A DNA stretch of 49,382 nucleotides from Oppiella nova (lineage: Eukaryota > Arthropoda > Arachnida > Sarcoptiformes > Oppiidae): NCBI GenBank assembly GCA_905397405.1, contig CAJPVJ010000064.1:1-49382 (forward strand), read 5' to 3'. Numbering within the stretch: position 1 is the first letter of the stretch; the number at the start of each line of letters is the position of its first letter. The translations under genes were made by a program, and so were the position numbers. The notes under the pieces were generated by a model that did no database searches, was not told the DNA's origin, and saw only the letters and a list, made by a program, of their open reading frames with translations. Below are positions 1 through 7,926 of the stretch, in pieces.

Positions 1-1109
1 CCATCAGCACCCCACATTTTACCGCCACCACGAATCATCGCAGGCATAGATGCATCTACAATCACATCATTTGGTGAATGGAAGTTGGTAATGCCTTTCG
101 CTGAATCCACCATTGCAAGTGCAGGACGGTGTTCTTGGCAAGCATGAAGATCTTCAATGATCTCTTCACGTAATGATGTTGGTAAAGTTGCAATCTTCTC
201 GTAAAGACCAGCCATACCGTTATTGACGTTAATACCTAACTCATCAAATAACTTAGCATGCTTTTCAAATGCTTCTTTATAGTAAATTTTTACACAGTGA
301 CCGAATACAATCGGGTGTGAAACTTTCATCATGGTTGCTTTTACATGCAACGAAAATAAAATGCCCGCTTCACGGCAATCATCAAGTTCTTTCTCATAGA
401 AATCGCAAAGCGCTTTCTTGCTCATAAACATTGAATCGATGATTTCGCCATCAAGTAATGCAACTTTTGGCTTAAGCACAATGCTCTCACCATTTTTGGT
501 GATAAGTTCCATTTTTACGTTACGCGCACGGTCAAGTGTCATTGACTTTTCACCGTGATAGAAATCGCCCTCATCCATATGCGAAACATGTGTTTGTGAC
601 CACTGTTTCCATTCGCTCATTGAATGTGGATGTTTCTTCGCATAGTTTTTCACTGCTGCAGGTGCACGACGGTCAGAGTTACCTTCACGTAACACTGGAT
701 TCACCGCAGAACCAAGGCACTTGCTATAACGTACCTTAATTGCTTTTTCTTCTTCAGTTGTTGGATTTTCAGGATAGTCTGGGATTGCATAACCCTTTGA
801 CTGAAGTTCCTTAATACATGCGCTCAACTGAGCAACAGATGCACTGATATTTGGGAGTTTGATAATGTTAGTGTCTGGATCTTGAGTAAGACGCCCTAAA
901 TGCGCAAGGTTGTCAGATACTTTCTGTTCATCGCTTAAGTATTCCGCGAACTCTGCAAGAACACGAGCAGCTACAGAAATATCAGTTTTGACAATCTCTA
1001 CGCCAGCTGGCTTAGTAAAGGTCTCAATGATCGGCAGTAGCGAATAAGTCGCCAACAATGGCGCCTCGTCAGTCAGTGTGTAAATGATTGTTGACTTTCC
1101 ACCAGCCAT
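1..1109 (-). CDS. icd: NADP-dependent isocitrate dehydrogenase, monomeric type (N-terminal half, cut by window edge)
   Basis: Oxidatively decarboxylates isocitrate to 2-oxoglutarate in the TCA cycle, making NADPH in the cytosol. Reading the minus strand from an ATG at 1107-1109 gives a protein beginning MAGGKSTIIYTLTDEAP, which is the monomeric (about 740-residue) IDH family, unrelated in fold to dimeric Icd. About 369 codons are present, so roughly the N-terminal half; the rest lies left of the window. Recognisable stretches include LPNISASVAQL and SAVNPVLREGNSDRRAP (substrate-binding region). An AGGGG Shine-Dalgarno lies just upstream of the ATG. A good promoter and a motif shared with sthA lie about 90-140 nt upstream. 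Family assignment is secure; the symbol icd (or idh) is a naming choice. Confidence 0.95.
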   Translation of the reverse strand, partial: MAGGKSTIIYTLTDEAPLLATYSLLPIIETFTKPAGVEIVKTDISVAARVLAEFAEYLSDEQKVSDNLAHLGRLTQDPDTNIIKLPNISASVAQLSACIKELQSKGYAIPDYPENPTTEEEKAIKVRYSKCLGSAVNPVLREGNSDRRAPAAVKNYAKKHPHSMSEWKQWSQTHVSHMDEGDFYHGEKSMTLDRARNVKMELITKNGESIVLKPKVALLDGEIIDSMFMSKKALCDFYEKELDDCREAGILFSLHVKATMMKVSHPIVFGHCVKIYYKEAFEKHAKLFDELGINVNNGMAGLYEKIATLPTSLREEIIEDLHACQEHRPALAMVDSAKGITNFHSPNDVIVDASMPAMIRGGGKMWGAD

Positions 1110-1196
1110 ATATAGCCCCTTGCTTTAAATTGTGTTTTGAGAACCGAGCTTGTGACCCAGCCCTTACGAACCGACTTGCTTAAATTTAACCCCAAG

Positions 1197-1225
1197 AGTA
1201 TCAGCCTTCCTGGTATTACAGTCAA
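1197..1225 (-). promoter_or_regulatory. Probable sigma70 promoter of icd
   Basis: On the minus strand, TTGACT (1220-1225) is followed by a 17-bp spacer and GATACT (1197-1202), close to consensus. It lies about 90 nt upstream of the icd ATG. The shared 18-bp motif at 1233-1250 ends 7 bp upstream of the -35 hexamer, a position typical of an activator site. Assigned by eye only. Confidence 0.6.
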
Positions 1226-1232
1226 CGTAAGA

Positions 1233-1250
1233 TCTGTGATAACGACATTT
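1233..1250 (-). promoter_or_regulatory. 18-bp motif shared with the sthA upstream region (copy 1)
   Basis: The plus strand reads TCTGTGATAACGACATTT. Exactly the same 18 bases occur at 24125-24142 upstream of sthA, and in both places the next base differs and is followed by GTA. The core TGTGATAACGACA is an imperfect palindrome (TGT...ACA with a central TA/AT), a shape used by GntR- and similar helix-turn-helix regulators. Both copies run in the same direction relative to the minus-strand gene downstream (icd here). The function as an operator is inferred. Confidence 0.5.
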
Positions 1251-1661
1251 CGTAAAAAAATGGTACATCACAAATATTGCATTAATATCAATATTTGCAC
1301 AAAAATTAAGCATTTTCTTGTAAAAATAGCCATTCCGACCAAGAGCAACAACAATCTATGCCGTCTTGTGCTTTATTGTTTTAAACATTAAAAATTTTAT
1401 CTTGCTGATTCTTACAAACTGAGCAACCAATTAAAAGCCATTGAAAAACACATCGACGCGCTTCAGCGACATAAAACAAGCCAAACAGCACAAACAAAAA
1501 TCGGCTAGATACTGTTTAAATTTTAAATCATTCAAGTCTGCCTAAAAAGTGAATACGCAAATGAATGGAAAATTTATTTACTCCCCCCAATACTCTGGTC
1601 ACGATATGACAATAAATATGCTTTGGTTAACTTATACTCACAAAACAACAATACTTTTACC

Positions 1662-1690
1662 TTGAATAGTAAGTGAAAAAATCGTTATTA
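1662..1690 (+). promoter_or_regulatory. Possible fadE promoter
   Basis: TTGAAT (1662-1667), a 17-bp spacer and TTATTA (1685-1690). If used, transcription would start near 1697 and give a leader of about 95 nt that contains the two overlapping inverted repeats at 1711-1750. The -10 hexamer is weak. Confidence 0.35.
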
Positions 1691-1710
1691 ATAAATTACA
1701 TGTTTAATTT

Positions 1711-1750
1711 TCCATCACATCATTGATGGAAGAATAACCTTCAATGATGT
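1711..1750 (+). promoter_or_regulatory. Two overlapping, mutually exclusive inverted repeats upstream of fadE
   Basis: TCCATCA (1711-1717) pairs with TGATGGA (1724-1730), 7 bp with a 6-nt loop. ACATCATTGA (1717-1726) pairs with TCAATGATGT (1741-1750), a perfect 10 bp with a 14-nt spacer. The arms share 1724-1726 and position 1717, so both hairpins cannot form together. They may be an operator pair or alternative leader RNA folds; the sequence does not say which. Confidence 0.45.
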
Positions 1751-1791
1751 ATTTCCGATCCCAAAATTAATATTAAAACTGTAGAGGTAAT

Positions 1792-4254
1792 ATGTTAATG
1801 CTATTACTCATCGCAATACTTATTCAAATCATCTCACTCTGGGCCGTTTTCTTTTTTGCACTTCATCGAACAGTCGGAAGTATCACTACGATTGTCATTG
1901 CAATTCTGAGCGCTGTGATCAGCCCGTGGTCTCTCATCCTTGGTCTTCCGCTTATTCTCATCAGTTTAGTGTTACTGATTGAACCACTGCGAATGCAAGT
2001 TTTGACTAAACCGGCCTATAAAACATTAGCCAATGCAATGCCAAGCATGAGTACCACTGAACGTGAAGCATTGGATGCGGGTACCAGTTGGTGGGAAAAA
2101 GAATTATTTATGGGGGCGCCAGATTGGGAAAAATTTAACAATTATCCCTACCCGACGCTTAGTAATGAAGAGCAATCTTTTTTAGATCATGAGGTTGAAC
2201 AACTCTGTCAGTTGCTAGATGAATGGGAAATTCATCAAAATAAAGACCTGAATGCAGAGACATGGCAATTTATTAAAGACAATGGCTTTTTTGGACTCAT
2301 TATCCCTAAAACTTATGGTGGTCGTGAATTTAGCTCTTTTGCACAAAGTCGCATTATGAGCAAAATTGCTTCACGTTCTTTAACCACCGCTGTAACCTGT
2401 ATGGTGCCTAACTCATTAGGACCAGGTGAGCTCTTACTGAATTATGGTACAGACGAACAAAAAAATCGTTATTTGCCCGGCTTAGCCAAGGGTGAGGAAA
2501 TTCCTTGTTTTGGACTCACCAGTCCTGAAGCGGGTTCTGATGCTGGGGCGATTCCAGATACTGGCGTGGTTTGTTATGGAGAATTCGAAGGTCAACAAGT
2601 GCTTGGCTTAAAGATGAATTTCTCAAAACGCTGGATTACCCTAGCACCCGTTGCAACAGTAGTCGGTCTCGCCTTCAAACTGTATGACCCAGATGGCTTA
2701 TTGGGAGATAAAACTAAAACTGAGTATGGCATTACCTGTGCACTTATACCCGCCTCTCATGCAGGCGTAGAGGTTGGACCAAGGCACCATCCGGGTGGTT
2801 CCCCATTTATGAATGGTACAGTCGAAGGTAAAGATGTCTTTATTCCGCTTGACTGGATTATTGGTGGCGCAAAAAATGCGGGGAATGGCTGGCGTATGCT
2901 GATGGAATGTCTGGCTGTTGGACGTGGTATTTCACTTCCTGCACTTTCTACAGCCGCAGGTGAAATGACGTATTTATCTGTAGGTGCATTTGCTAAAATC
3001 CGTCAACAATTTAAATTATCAGTAGGTAAATTTGAAGGGGTGCAAGAAGTTAGTAGTGACATCGTCAGCCATACCTATATGTTGGAAGCTTTTCGCTATT
3101 TAGTCACTTGCGGTTTAAATCAAGGTGGTAAACCCGCTGTTATGACCGCGATGGCAAAATACTATGCCACTGAAACGATGCGAAAAATCGTCAATCATGG
3201 TATGGACATCACTGGTGGTCGTGGTATTCAACAAGGTCCGCGTAACTTTCTTGCCAATATGTATCAAGCCATTCCGATCTCGATAACGGTTGAAGGGGCA
3301 AATATCTTAAGCCGTTCGTTGATGATCTTTGGTCAAGGTTCGATGCGTTGCCATCCTTATTTATTTGAGGAATTACAACTGTTACAGGCCGAAGATAAAG
3401 CCTCTGCCTTAAATACATTTAACACCATGTTATATCAACATTTAGGCTACACCTTAAACCGTGGCGCGCGTGCATTCACTTATGGATGGTTTGGGGCAAG
3501 TAGTCAACGACCTGACTCATCAGATGCTTTTACTCAACCTTATTATAAAATCATCAATCGATTCAGTACTGACTTCGCCCTAACCGCAGATATGTGTCTT
3601 GGACTGTTAGCTGGTGATATTAAACGTAAAGAAATGCTCTCAGGGCGATTAGCTGATATTCACTCCAAAATGTTTATTGCAACAGCCATTCTCAAATTTT
3701 ATGAAAATGGTCAAAGATCCTCGCAAGAACAAATACATGCCAAACTCGCATTGGACGAAACGCTTTATGATGCCCAAGAAGCATTTTATGGCTTATTTGA
3801 TAATTTTCCGATTCAAATTGCAGCAAGTCTGGTTAAATTTGTTTGTTTCCCATTTGGTCGACCGATCAAGAAACCGAACGATCGTCAAAAGAGTGAAGCA
3901 GCGGAACTGCTCATGCAAGATAATCCGTTCCGAGATTATTTAAAAACGCAGGTTTATTATACTGTTGATCCGAATGATGCTTTTGGACGAATGGAAGCCA
4001 CCTTTAATCTACTCACAACCGTTGAAGACGATTGGAACCGCTTTAAAAAAGCAGAATCTAAAGGTGAATATCAAGGGCTAACATTTGAAGAGCGCATACA
4101 GGATGCAGTCACTCGTGGCTTAATCAGCGATGATTTAGCCACAAAATTAACCCAATATAATGCACTTCGTTATGACAGTATGCTCACAGATATTTTTGAT
4201 GAAAAATTAGAGCAGGTGTTGGTATTAGAAAATCCTCATCTTCACTCAACTTAA
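1792..4254 (+). CDS. fadE: Acyl-CoA dehydrogenase, large FadE type
   Basis: FAD-dependent first step of fatty acid beta-oxidation, converting acyl-CoA to trans-2-enoyl-CoA. At 820 residues it matches the long FadE family (about 815 in E. coli) rather than the 380-residue ACADs. Residues about 1-65 are hydrophobic with two membrane segments, so it is probably anchored in the inner membrane. The ACAD core follows: FGLTSPEAGSDAGAIPDTG (substrate/FAD contact) and TVEGANILSRSLMIFGQG with the catalytic Glu region; the C-terminal 250 residues are the FadE-specific extension. ATG is preceded by GTAGAGGTAAT. It is a single-gene unit followed by a strong terminator. Overlapping inverted repeats upstream suggest regulation, perhaps by a fatty-acid-responsive repressor. 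Confidence 0.93.
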   Translation: MLMLLLIAILIQIISLWAVFFFALHRTVGSITTIVIAILSAVISPWSLILGLPLILISLVLLIEPLRMQVLTKPAYKTLANAMPSMSTTEREALDAGTSWWEKELFMGAPDWEKFNNYPYPTLSNEEQSFLDHEVEQLCQLLDEWEIHQNKDLNAETWQFIKDNGFFGLIIPKTYGGREFSSFAQSRIMSKIASRSLTTAVTCMVPNSLGPGELLLNYGTDEQKNRYLPGLAKGEEIPCFGLTSPEAGSDAGAIPDTGVVCYGEFEGQQVLGLKMNFSKRWITLAPVATVVGLAFKLYDPDGLLGDKTKTEYGITCALIPASHAGVEVGPRHHPGGSPFMNGTVEGKDVFIPLDWIIGGAKNAGNGWRMLMECLAVGRGISLPALSTAAGEMTYLSVGAFAKIRQQFKLSVGKFEGVQEVSSDIVSHTYMLEAFRYLVTCGLNQGGKPAVMTAMAKYYATETMRKIVNHGMDITGGRGIQQGPRNFLANMYQAIPISITVEGANILSRSLMIFGQGSMRCHPYLFEELQLLQAEDKASALNTFNTMLYQHLGYTLNRGARAFTYGWFGASSQRPDSSDAFTQPYYKIINRFSTDFALTADMCLGLLAGDIKRKEMLSGRLADIHSKMFIATAILKFYENGQRSSQEQIHAKLALDETLYDAQEAFYGLFDNFPIQIAASLVKFVCFPFGRPIKKPNDRQKSEAAELLMQDNPFRDYLKTQVYYTVDPNDAFGRMEATFNLLTTVEDDWNRFKKAESKGEYQGLTFEERIQDAVTRGLISDDLATKLTQYNALRYDSMLTDIFDEKLEQVLVLENPHLHST

Positions 4255-4307
4255 ATCGATTTGGCAAATGCCATTTAAGAGATAAGGCAATATAAAACGT
4301 TGACCAT

Positions 4308-4335
4308 AAACAGCGATTCACCATCGCTGTTTTTT
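4308..4335 (+). terminator. Rho-independent terminator of fadE
   Basis: ACAGCGAT (4310-4317) and ATCGCTGT (4323-4330) form an 8-bp stem with a 5-nt loop and are followed by TTTTT. Confidence 0.85.
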
Positions 4336-4413
4336 AACATAGACATATTGCCAATGGGTTATTTGACTATTTCGGTATAGTGTTAAAAATATAATAGCTG
4401 AGGAAAAAAGACG

Positions 4414-4800
4414 ATGTCTCAACAAGATTATGAAAATGGCTTAAAAGTCCGTACAGAAGTGATGGGAGAAAGCTTTGTAAAACGCGCTCAAGACAATACT
4501 GTTGCTTTTACAAGACCTTTGCAAGACTGGATCAATGAGCATGCATGGGGTTCAACTTGGCAACGTGAGGGTGTTTTACCACGTAAATACCGCTCTTTGA
4601 TTACCATTGCATTTTTAGTTGCACAAAAAAGCCCAACCGAACTAAAAGGTCATATTCGTGGTGCATTGAATAATGGCGCAACAGTTGAAGAAATTCAGGA
4701 AGTGTTATTACACAGTTTACCTTACTGTGGCGCACCCACAACCCAAGAAGCATTTCGTGCAGCGCTTGAAGTCATCAATGAATACCAAAAAGAATCATAG
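4414..4800 (+). CDS. Carboxymuconolactone decarboxylase family protein (PcaC-like)
   Basis: 128 residues, the usual size of PcaC, the 4-carboxymuconolactone decarboxylase of the protocatechuate branch of beta-ketoadipate. The all-helical CMD domain spans about residues 30-120, with the family stretch KSPTELKGHIRGALNNGAT and then EEIQEVLLHSLPYCGAP. No other pca gene is nearby (pca genes are normally clustered), so a true PcaC role is uncertain; many stand-alone members have unknown substrates. It lacks the CxxC of AhpD-type peroxidase relatives. AGGAAA lies upstream of the ATG. It is monocistronic between a terminator and a hairpin. Confidence 0.8.
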   Translation: MSQQDYENGLKVRTEVMGESFVKRAQDNTVAFTRPLQDWINEHAWGSTWQREGVLPRKYRSLITIAFLVAQKSPTELKGHIRGALNNGATVEEIQEVLLHSLPYCGAPTTQEAFRAALEVINEYQKES

Positions 4801-4822
4801 ACAAGCAATACGTTCTATTTTT

Positions 4823-4858
4823 CAATATAGGCCATGCTCAAAACTATGGCCTATATTG
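4823..4858. terminator. Strong hairpin between convergent genes
   Basis: CAATATAGGCCAT (4823-4835) pairs perfectly with ATGGCCTATATTG (4846-4858), 13 bp around a 10-nt loop. Neither strand has a T-run after the stem, so it may stabilise 3' ends or work with Rho rather than be a classic terminator. Confidence 0.55.
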
Positions 4859-4863
4859 CCGAG

Positions 4864-5118
4864 TTAATTCCAAAACACATTAAAGCTATAGAAAAACTCA
4901 TCCACTTCAAAACGTATGTGATATCCCAATTGAGTTAACTCAGAAGAAAGCCCACGAATATCCTCTAAAGCTAGATGTTTAGGTAAAACTGTAAAAACAG
5001 CAGTATTGCCCTGCTTGGCATTCTCTTCAATCATTTGGGCTAAACGAACTTTATACAACTCTATATTTAAGTTTGAATTGGCTGCCAATCGTTTCGCATC
5101 TTCAGCATGAATAAACAT
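4864..5118 (-). CDS. Hypothetical protein, 84 residues
   Basis: I do not recognise a named family. The product begins MFIHAEDAKRLAANS and is soluble, with no signal peptide or membrane segment. Its N-terminal 35 residues look helical and amphipathic, then come short beta-like stretches (TAVFTVLP, YHIRFEVDEFFYSF). The ATG at 5116-5118 has only a weak GGAAA upstream. It lies convergent to the CMD gene with the 4823-4858 hairpin between. Codon use resembles its neighbours, which supports a real gene; the function is unknown. Confidence 0.6.
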   Translation of the reverse strand: MFIHAEDAKRLAANSNLNIELYKVRLAQMIEENAKQGNTAVFTVLPKHLALEDIRGLSSELTQLGYHIRFEVDEFFYSFNVFWN

Positions 5119-5428
5119 TATTTAATTTCCATATTATTGTTTTCCAAGATGTCACTACAAGATATAAATAAATATCGGAATACGCTGTATGCTTTATGTT
5201 CGAAGGCATATACTCAAAAATATAGTCACGATAAAAATCGTTGTAACTATAAAAAATCATAAGAAATTTTTTACACGCTTTCTGGGTTCACTTCTAGCAA
5301 AAACCTACTCACAAAAATCAAAATAAATCCAGTGCTTTATTTCAATGAAATTTAACTTTTGTATTTAAAAAGTAAATGATAATTGTTATTATTTACTTAA
5401 TTTTTAACCTTTCATTATTTGATTGCCT
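5119..5428. other. Intergenic region upstream of the iron-related operon
   Basis: AT-rich. It holds a hairpin at 5222-5250 (ATAGT/ACTAT outer arms, ACGAT/ATCGT inner arms, AAAA loop) of unknown role and the Fur box at 5374-5394. I see no gene in it. Confidence 0.6.
5374..5394 (+). promoter_or_regulatory. Fur box
   Basis: AAATGATAATTGTTATTATT (5374-5393) is close to the Fur consensus GATAATGATAATCATTATC and palindromic at its edges (GTAAAT at 5372 against ATTTAC ending at 5396). It contains a GATAAT that could be the promoter -10, the usual arrangement for iron-dependent repression. It lies 35 nt before the start of the DUF3649 gene. Confidence 0.75.
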
Positions 5429-5782
5429 ATGAATAGCCAGACTGAACTCGATGCACTTAGCGCGTCAGTTTCAACTCCGACTGTATCTACACGAGCTAAA
5501 TCCGCACCGTCCCTCATACAATATCGTGTCATGATTTTCTATCGTTTTGCTCTGGCAATTCTTGGTGGTTATCTGCTTGCGTCTTTGTCCGCTATAGTGA
5601 TTGCAAAAACATTTGCTGATTATCGTGCCGCGGCTGCGATGAGTGCAACGCTACTTGCTTTCTGTATTCACTGCGCTGCATTCATTTGGGTTTTTATGGT
5701 CAATAAGACATTAAAAGCCAGCCTAGGCATACTTCTTCCAAGTATCATTTTATTTGTCATTTATAAAATGATGGGGAATTAA
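5429..5782 (+). CDS. DUF3649 family membrane protein
   Basis: About 117 residues from ATG 5429; a TTG two codons earlier is also possible. After a polar N-terminus (about 35 residues rich in Ser/Thr) come three hydrophobic segments, around ILGGYLLASLSAIVIA, AMSATLLAFCIHCAAF and LGILLPSIILFVIY. This layout matches DUF3649, a small inner-membrane family found beside PepSY and DUF3325 proteins in iron-uptake loci. It is the first gene of a three-gene operon, with the next ATG 1 nt after its stop, and sits under a Fur box. The molecular role is not established; helping the PepSY protein is an inference from synteny. Confidence 0.75.
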   Translation: MNSQTELDALSASVSTPTVSTRAKSAPSLIQYRVMIFYRFALAILGGYLLASLSAIVIAKTFADYRAAAAMSATLLAFCIHCAAFIWVFMVNKTLKASLGILLPSIILFVIYKMMGN

Positions 5783-5783
5783 G

Positions 5784-7502
5784 ATGCGCGTAGATGCAAA
5801 AGTTGAAGGTCCACGCCAATCCATGTCATGGTTACATACATGGGCAAGCTTAATTCTTGGTTGGTTACTCTATGCAATTTTTTTGACAGGAACATTGAGT
5901 TTCTTTCAGTCTGAAATAACGGCTTGGATGAAACCAGAAATACATCAATCCGTTCCAAGTGATTCTCAAGTACAGCAAACCCAAGTTGCCTTAGATTATC
6001 TACAAAAGAACTATCCTGATGCTGGTAGTTGGACGATTCAATTACCCAATTCTAGACAGACCACAACTGAATTAAATATTCGTAAACAAGGTGAAGATCT
6101 ACAAGCGCGTCGTGGTGGGGAAAGAATCACCATAGACAGTGCAACTGGACAAGTTATTGAAGCACGAGACACCCGTGGTGGTGGTTTTCTATATCGCTTT
6201 CACTTTGAACTGTATGGATTTGATCGTATTTGGGCACGTTGGATCGTCGGTTTAGCCACGATGCTGATGTTTGTGGCAATTATCAGCGGCATTATTACCC
6301 ATAAAAAAATTTTTAAAGATTTCTTTACGTTCCGTTCAGGTAAAGGCCAACGCTCTTGGTTAGATGCACATAATGCCACAGCTGTTTTTGCCCTTCCCTT
6401 TCATATCATGATCACCTTCAGTGGTTTGTTATTACTGATGTTTATGTTTATGCCTTGGGGAATTAACCAAGTCTATAAAGATCGACAAGAGTTTTTTCAA
6501 GAGATGCGCGGAGGTGCAGTTCAGCAAAATAATGCTCGCAATAGAAATGCTGAAAACCGTACTGGATCCGCAAATACAAATCAAACTCCAGGCCAAAATG
6601 AACAACGCTCACGAGGCGAAAGAGGCAAAAAACATCAACATGACGCTGGTCATCCTGCACCACTCACCGACTTAACCCCGCTTATTACAACTGCTCAAGC
6701 GCAATGGAAAGAAAATCCGATTGCTTCTATTCAAATCATTGCGCCAAATACATCCAATGCCACCATTGAGCTTCGCGCTTTATATGCGAAGAGTGTAGTT
6801 CAGCGGGGTGTTTACCCCATTTTAAAATTCGATGGCGTGACTGGTAAAGACATCAGCGAAGCGGCTCAAGCAAACAATGCCTCTATTCCAATGGGGATTT
6901 ACAATGTGGTGACTGTATTGCATGAAGCACGTGGTCTTGATTTAACCTTCCGCTGGTTATTGTTCTTCTCTGGTGTAATGGGCACATTAATGGTTGCAAC
7001 GGGGCTGATCTTATGGTGCGTCAAACGTGCACCGCAACAACAAAAACAAGGCTATAAATCATTTGGTTATCGTTTTGTTGAAGTGATGAATATTGCCGCT
7101 GTGATTGGATTACCTATTGCATGTGCAGCCTACTTCTACGCCAATCGTTTCATTCCATTTGAAATAGAAACACGTTTAAATTGGGAAATTAGAGCCTTCT
7201 TTATTGTATGGTTAGCTACGTTAATTTATGCAGCGCTTCGCCCACATCGTCAAGCTTGGCTAGAACTTCTATTGTTCTCTGGTGTTGCTTTTGCCCTATT
7301 GCCTATTGTCAATTTTATTACGGGTGGTCAAGCACTTTGGAACAGTATTGCCAATGGCCAATGGATGATTGCTTCTTTTGATTTAATGACATGGGTGCTT
7401 GCGATTTTGTTTTTCTACTCATTTTATAAAGTTAAAAAACATAAAGGGCTTCCTGTCAAAAAAGCCAGAAATGTACTTTCAAATAAGGAGATTTCAGCGT
7501 GA
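5784..7502 (+). CDS. PepSY-associated transmembrane protein (putative ferric-siderophore reductase type)
   Basis: 572 residues with about eight membrane helices, a family linked to reduction or release of siderophore iron at the inner membrane. Helix 1 is HTWASLILGWLLYAIF (about residue 16). PepSY-like periplasmic regions follow (about 45-140, with YRFHFELYGFDRIWARW). Conserved histidines suited to haem or metal binding occur in LHTW, YRFHFELYG, LDAHNATAVFALPFH and VLHEARGLDLTFRW. Between helices 3 and 4 lies a hydrophilic linker (about 240-290) unusually rich in Asn, Arg, Gln and His. GGGGAA precedes the ATG. It overlaps the next gene by 4 nt. Upstream Fur control is likely. The reductase role is family-level inference. 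Confidence 0.82.
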   Translation: MRVDAKVEGPRQSMSWLHTWASLILGWLLYAIFLTGTLSFFQSEITAWMKPEIHQSVPSDSQVQQTQVALDYLQKNYPDAGSWTIQLPNSRQTTTELNIRKQGEDLQARRGGERITIDSATGQVIEARDTRGGGFLYRFHFELYGFDRIWARWIVGLATMLMFVAIISGIITHKKIFKDFFTFRSGKGQRSWLDAHNATAVFALPFHIMITFSGLLLLMFMFMPWGINQVYKDRQEFFQEMRGGAVQQNNARNRNAENRTGSANTNQTPGQNEQRSRGERGKKHQHDAGHPAPLTDLTPLITTAQAQWKENPIASIQIIAPNTSNATIELRALYAKSVVQRGVYPILKFDGVTGKDISEAAQANNASIPMGIYNVVTVLHEARGLDLTFRWLLFFSGVMGTLMVATGLILWCVKRAPQQQKQGYKSFGYRFVEVMNIAAVIGLPIACAAYFYANRFIPFEIETRLNWEIRAFFIVWLATLIYAALRPHRQAWLELLLFSGVAFALLPIVNFITGGQALWNSIANGQWMIASFDLMTWVLAILFFYSFYKVKKHKGLPVKKARNVLSNKEISA

Positions 7503-7837
7503 TTTTCTTCTTATTAATTTGGTCTTTGTCTAGCTTGGCTTTTATCGCGCTTGCCAGCGCAATGTCAAAACATCAAAAACAGTTCTATGGACATGAACTA
7601 AGCCCCAAACAAACCCAACTTGCTTCTATTTCTGGTTGGGCTTTACTACTGATTTCACTGATCATTTGTGTCATGTCAGGGCAGCTTAGTAGCATGCTCA
7701 GCATTTGGGTTGGAGTACTGACCTTTTCAGCATTATTTGTTGGGGTGTTATTAAGCTATTACAGTTTAAAAATGAAATTGGCTGCCAGCTTTTGTGTGGG
7801 TATCAGCTTAATCACAAGTGTGATGCTACTCATTTAA
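7499..7837 (+). CDS. DUF3325 family membrane protein
   Basis: 112 residues, starting at a GTG that overlaps the PepSY stop (GTGA), which implies translational coupling; AAGGAG lies 9-14 nt upstream. Four hydrophobic segments: FFLLIWSLSSLAFIALA, ISGWALLLISLIICVM, LSIWVGVLTFSALFVGVLL and LAASFCVGISLITSVMLL. DUF3325 accompanies DUF3649 and PepSY genes in siderophore loci of proteobacteria. It is the last gene of the operon, with a terminator 30 nt after the stop. The biochemical function is unknown. Confidence 0.75.
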   Translation: MIFFLLIWSLSSLAFIALASAMSKHQKQFYGHELSPKQTQLASISGWALLLISLIICVMSGQLSSMLSIWVGVLTFSALFVGVLLSYYSLKMKLAASFCVGISLITSVMLLI

Positions 7838-7866
7838 ACTGTTTCACAAAAATCAGTTATAATCAT

Positions 7867-7893
7867 AAGCCAATCTGCGGATTGGCTTTTTTT
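7867..7893 (+). terminator. Rho-independent terminator of the DUF3649-PepSY-DUF3325 operon
   Basis: AAGCCAATC (7867-7875) pairs with GATTGGCTT (7880-7888) with a 4-nt loop and a T-run to 7893. Confidence 0.88.
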
Positions 7894-7926
7894 CTATCAA
7901 ATTTATTGCCTGGTATTGGTATTTTT

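Larger units (their letters stand above)
1110..1791. other. Intergenic region between icd and fadE
   Basis: This 682-bp divergent region holds the icd promoter and shared motif near its left end and the fadE promoter and leader at its right end. The centre (about 1260-1650) is AT-rich with no gene I can support. A short open frame at 1137-1391 has no recognisable family and lies over the icd promoter. Confidence 0.6.

Noticed and set aside
1137-1391. 84-codon plus-strand open frame
   Set aside because: It overlaps the icd promoter and shared motif, has no family, and its composition is that of AT-rich intergenic DNA.
7705-7926. Upstream extension of the Sel1 protein frame
   Set aside because: It runs through the DUF3325 gene and the terminator at 7867-7893 and has no Sel1 character; ATG 7927 fits the family.
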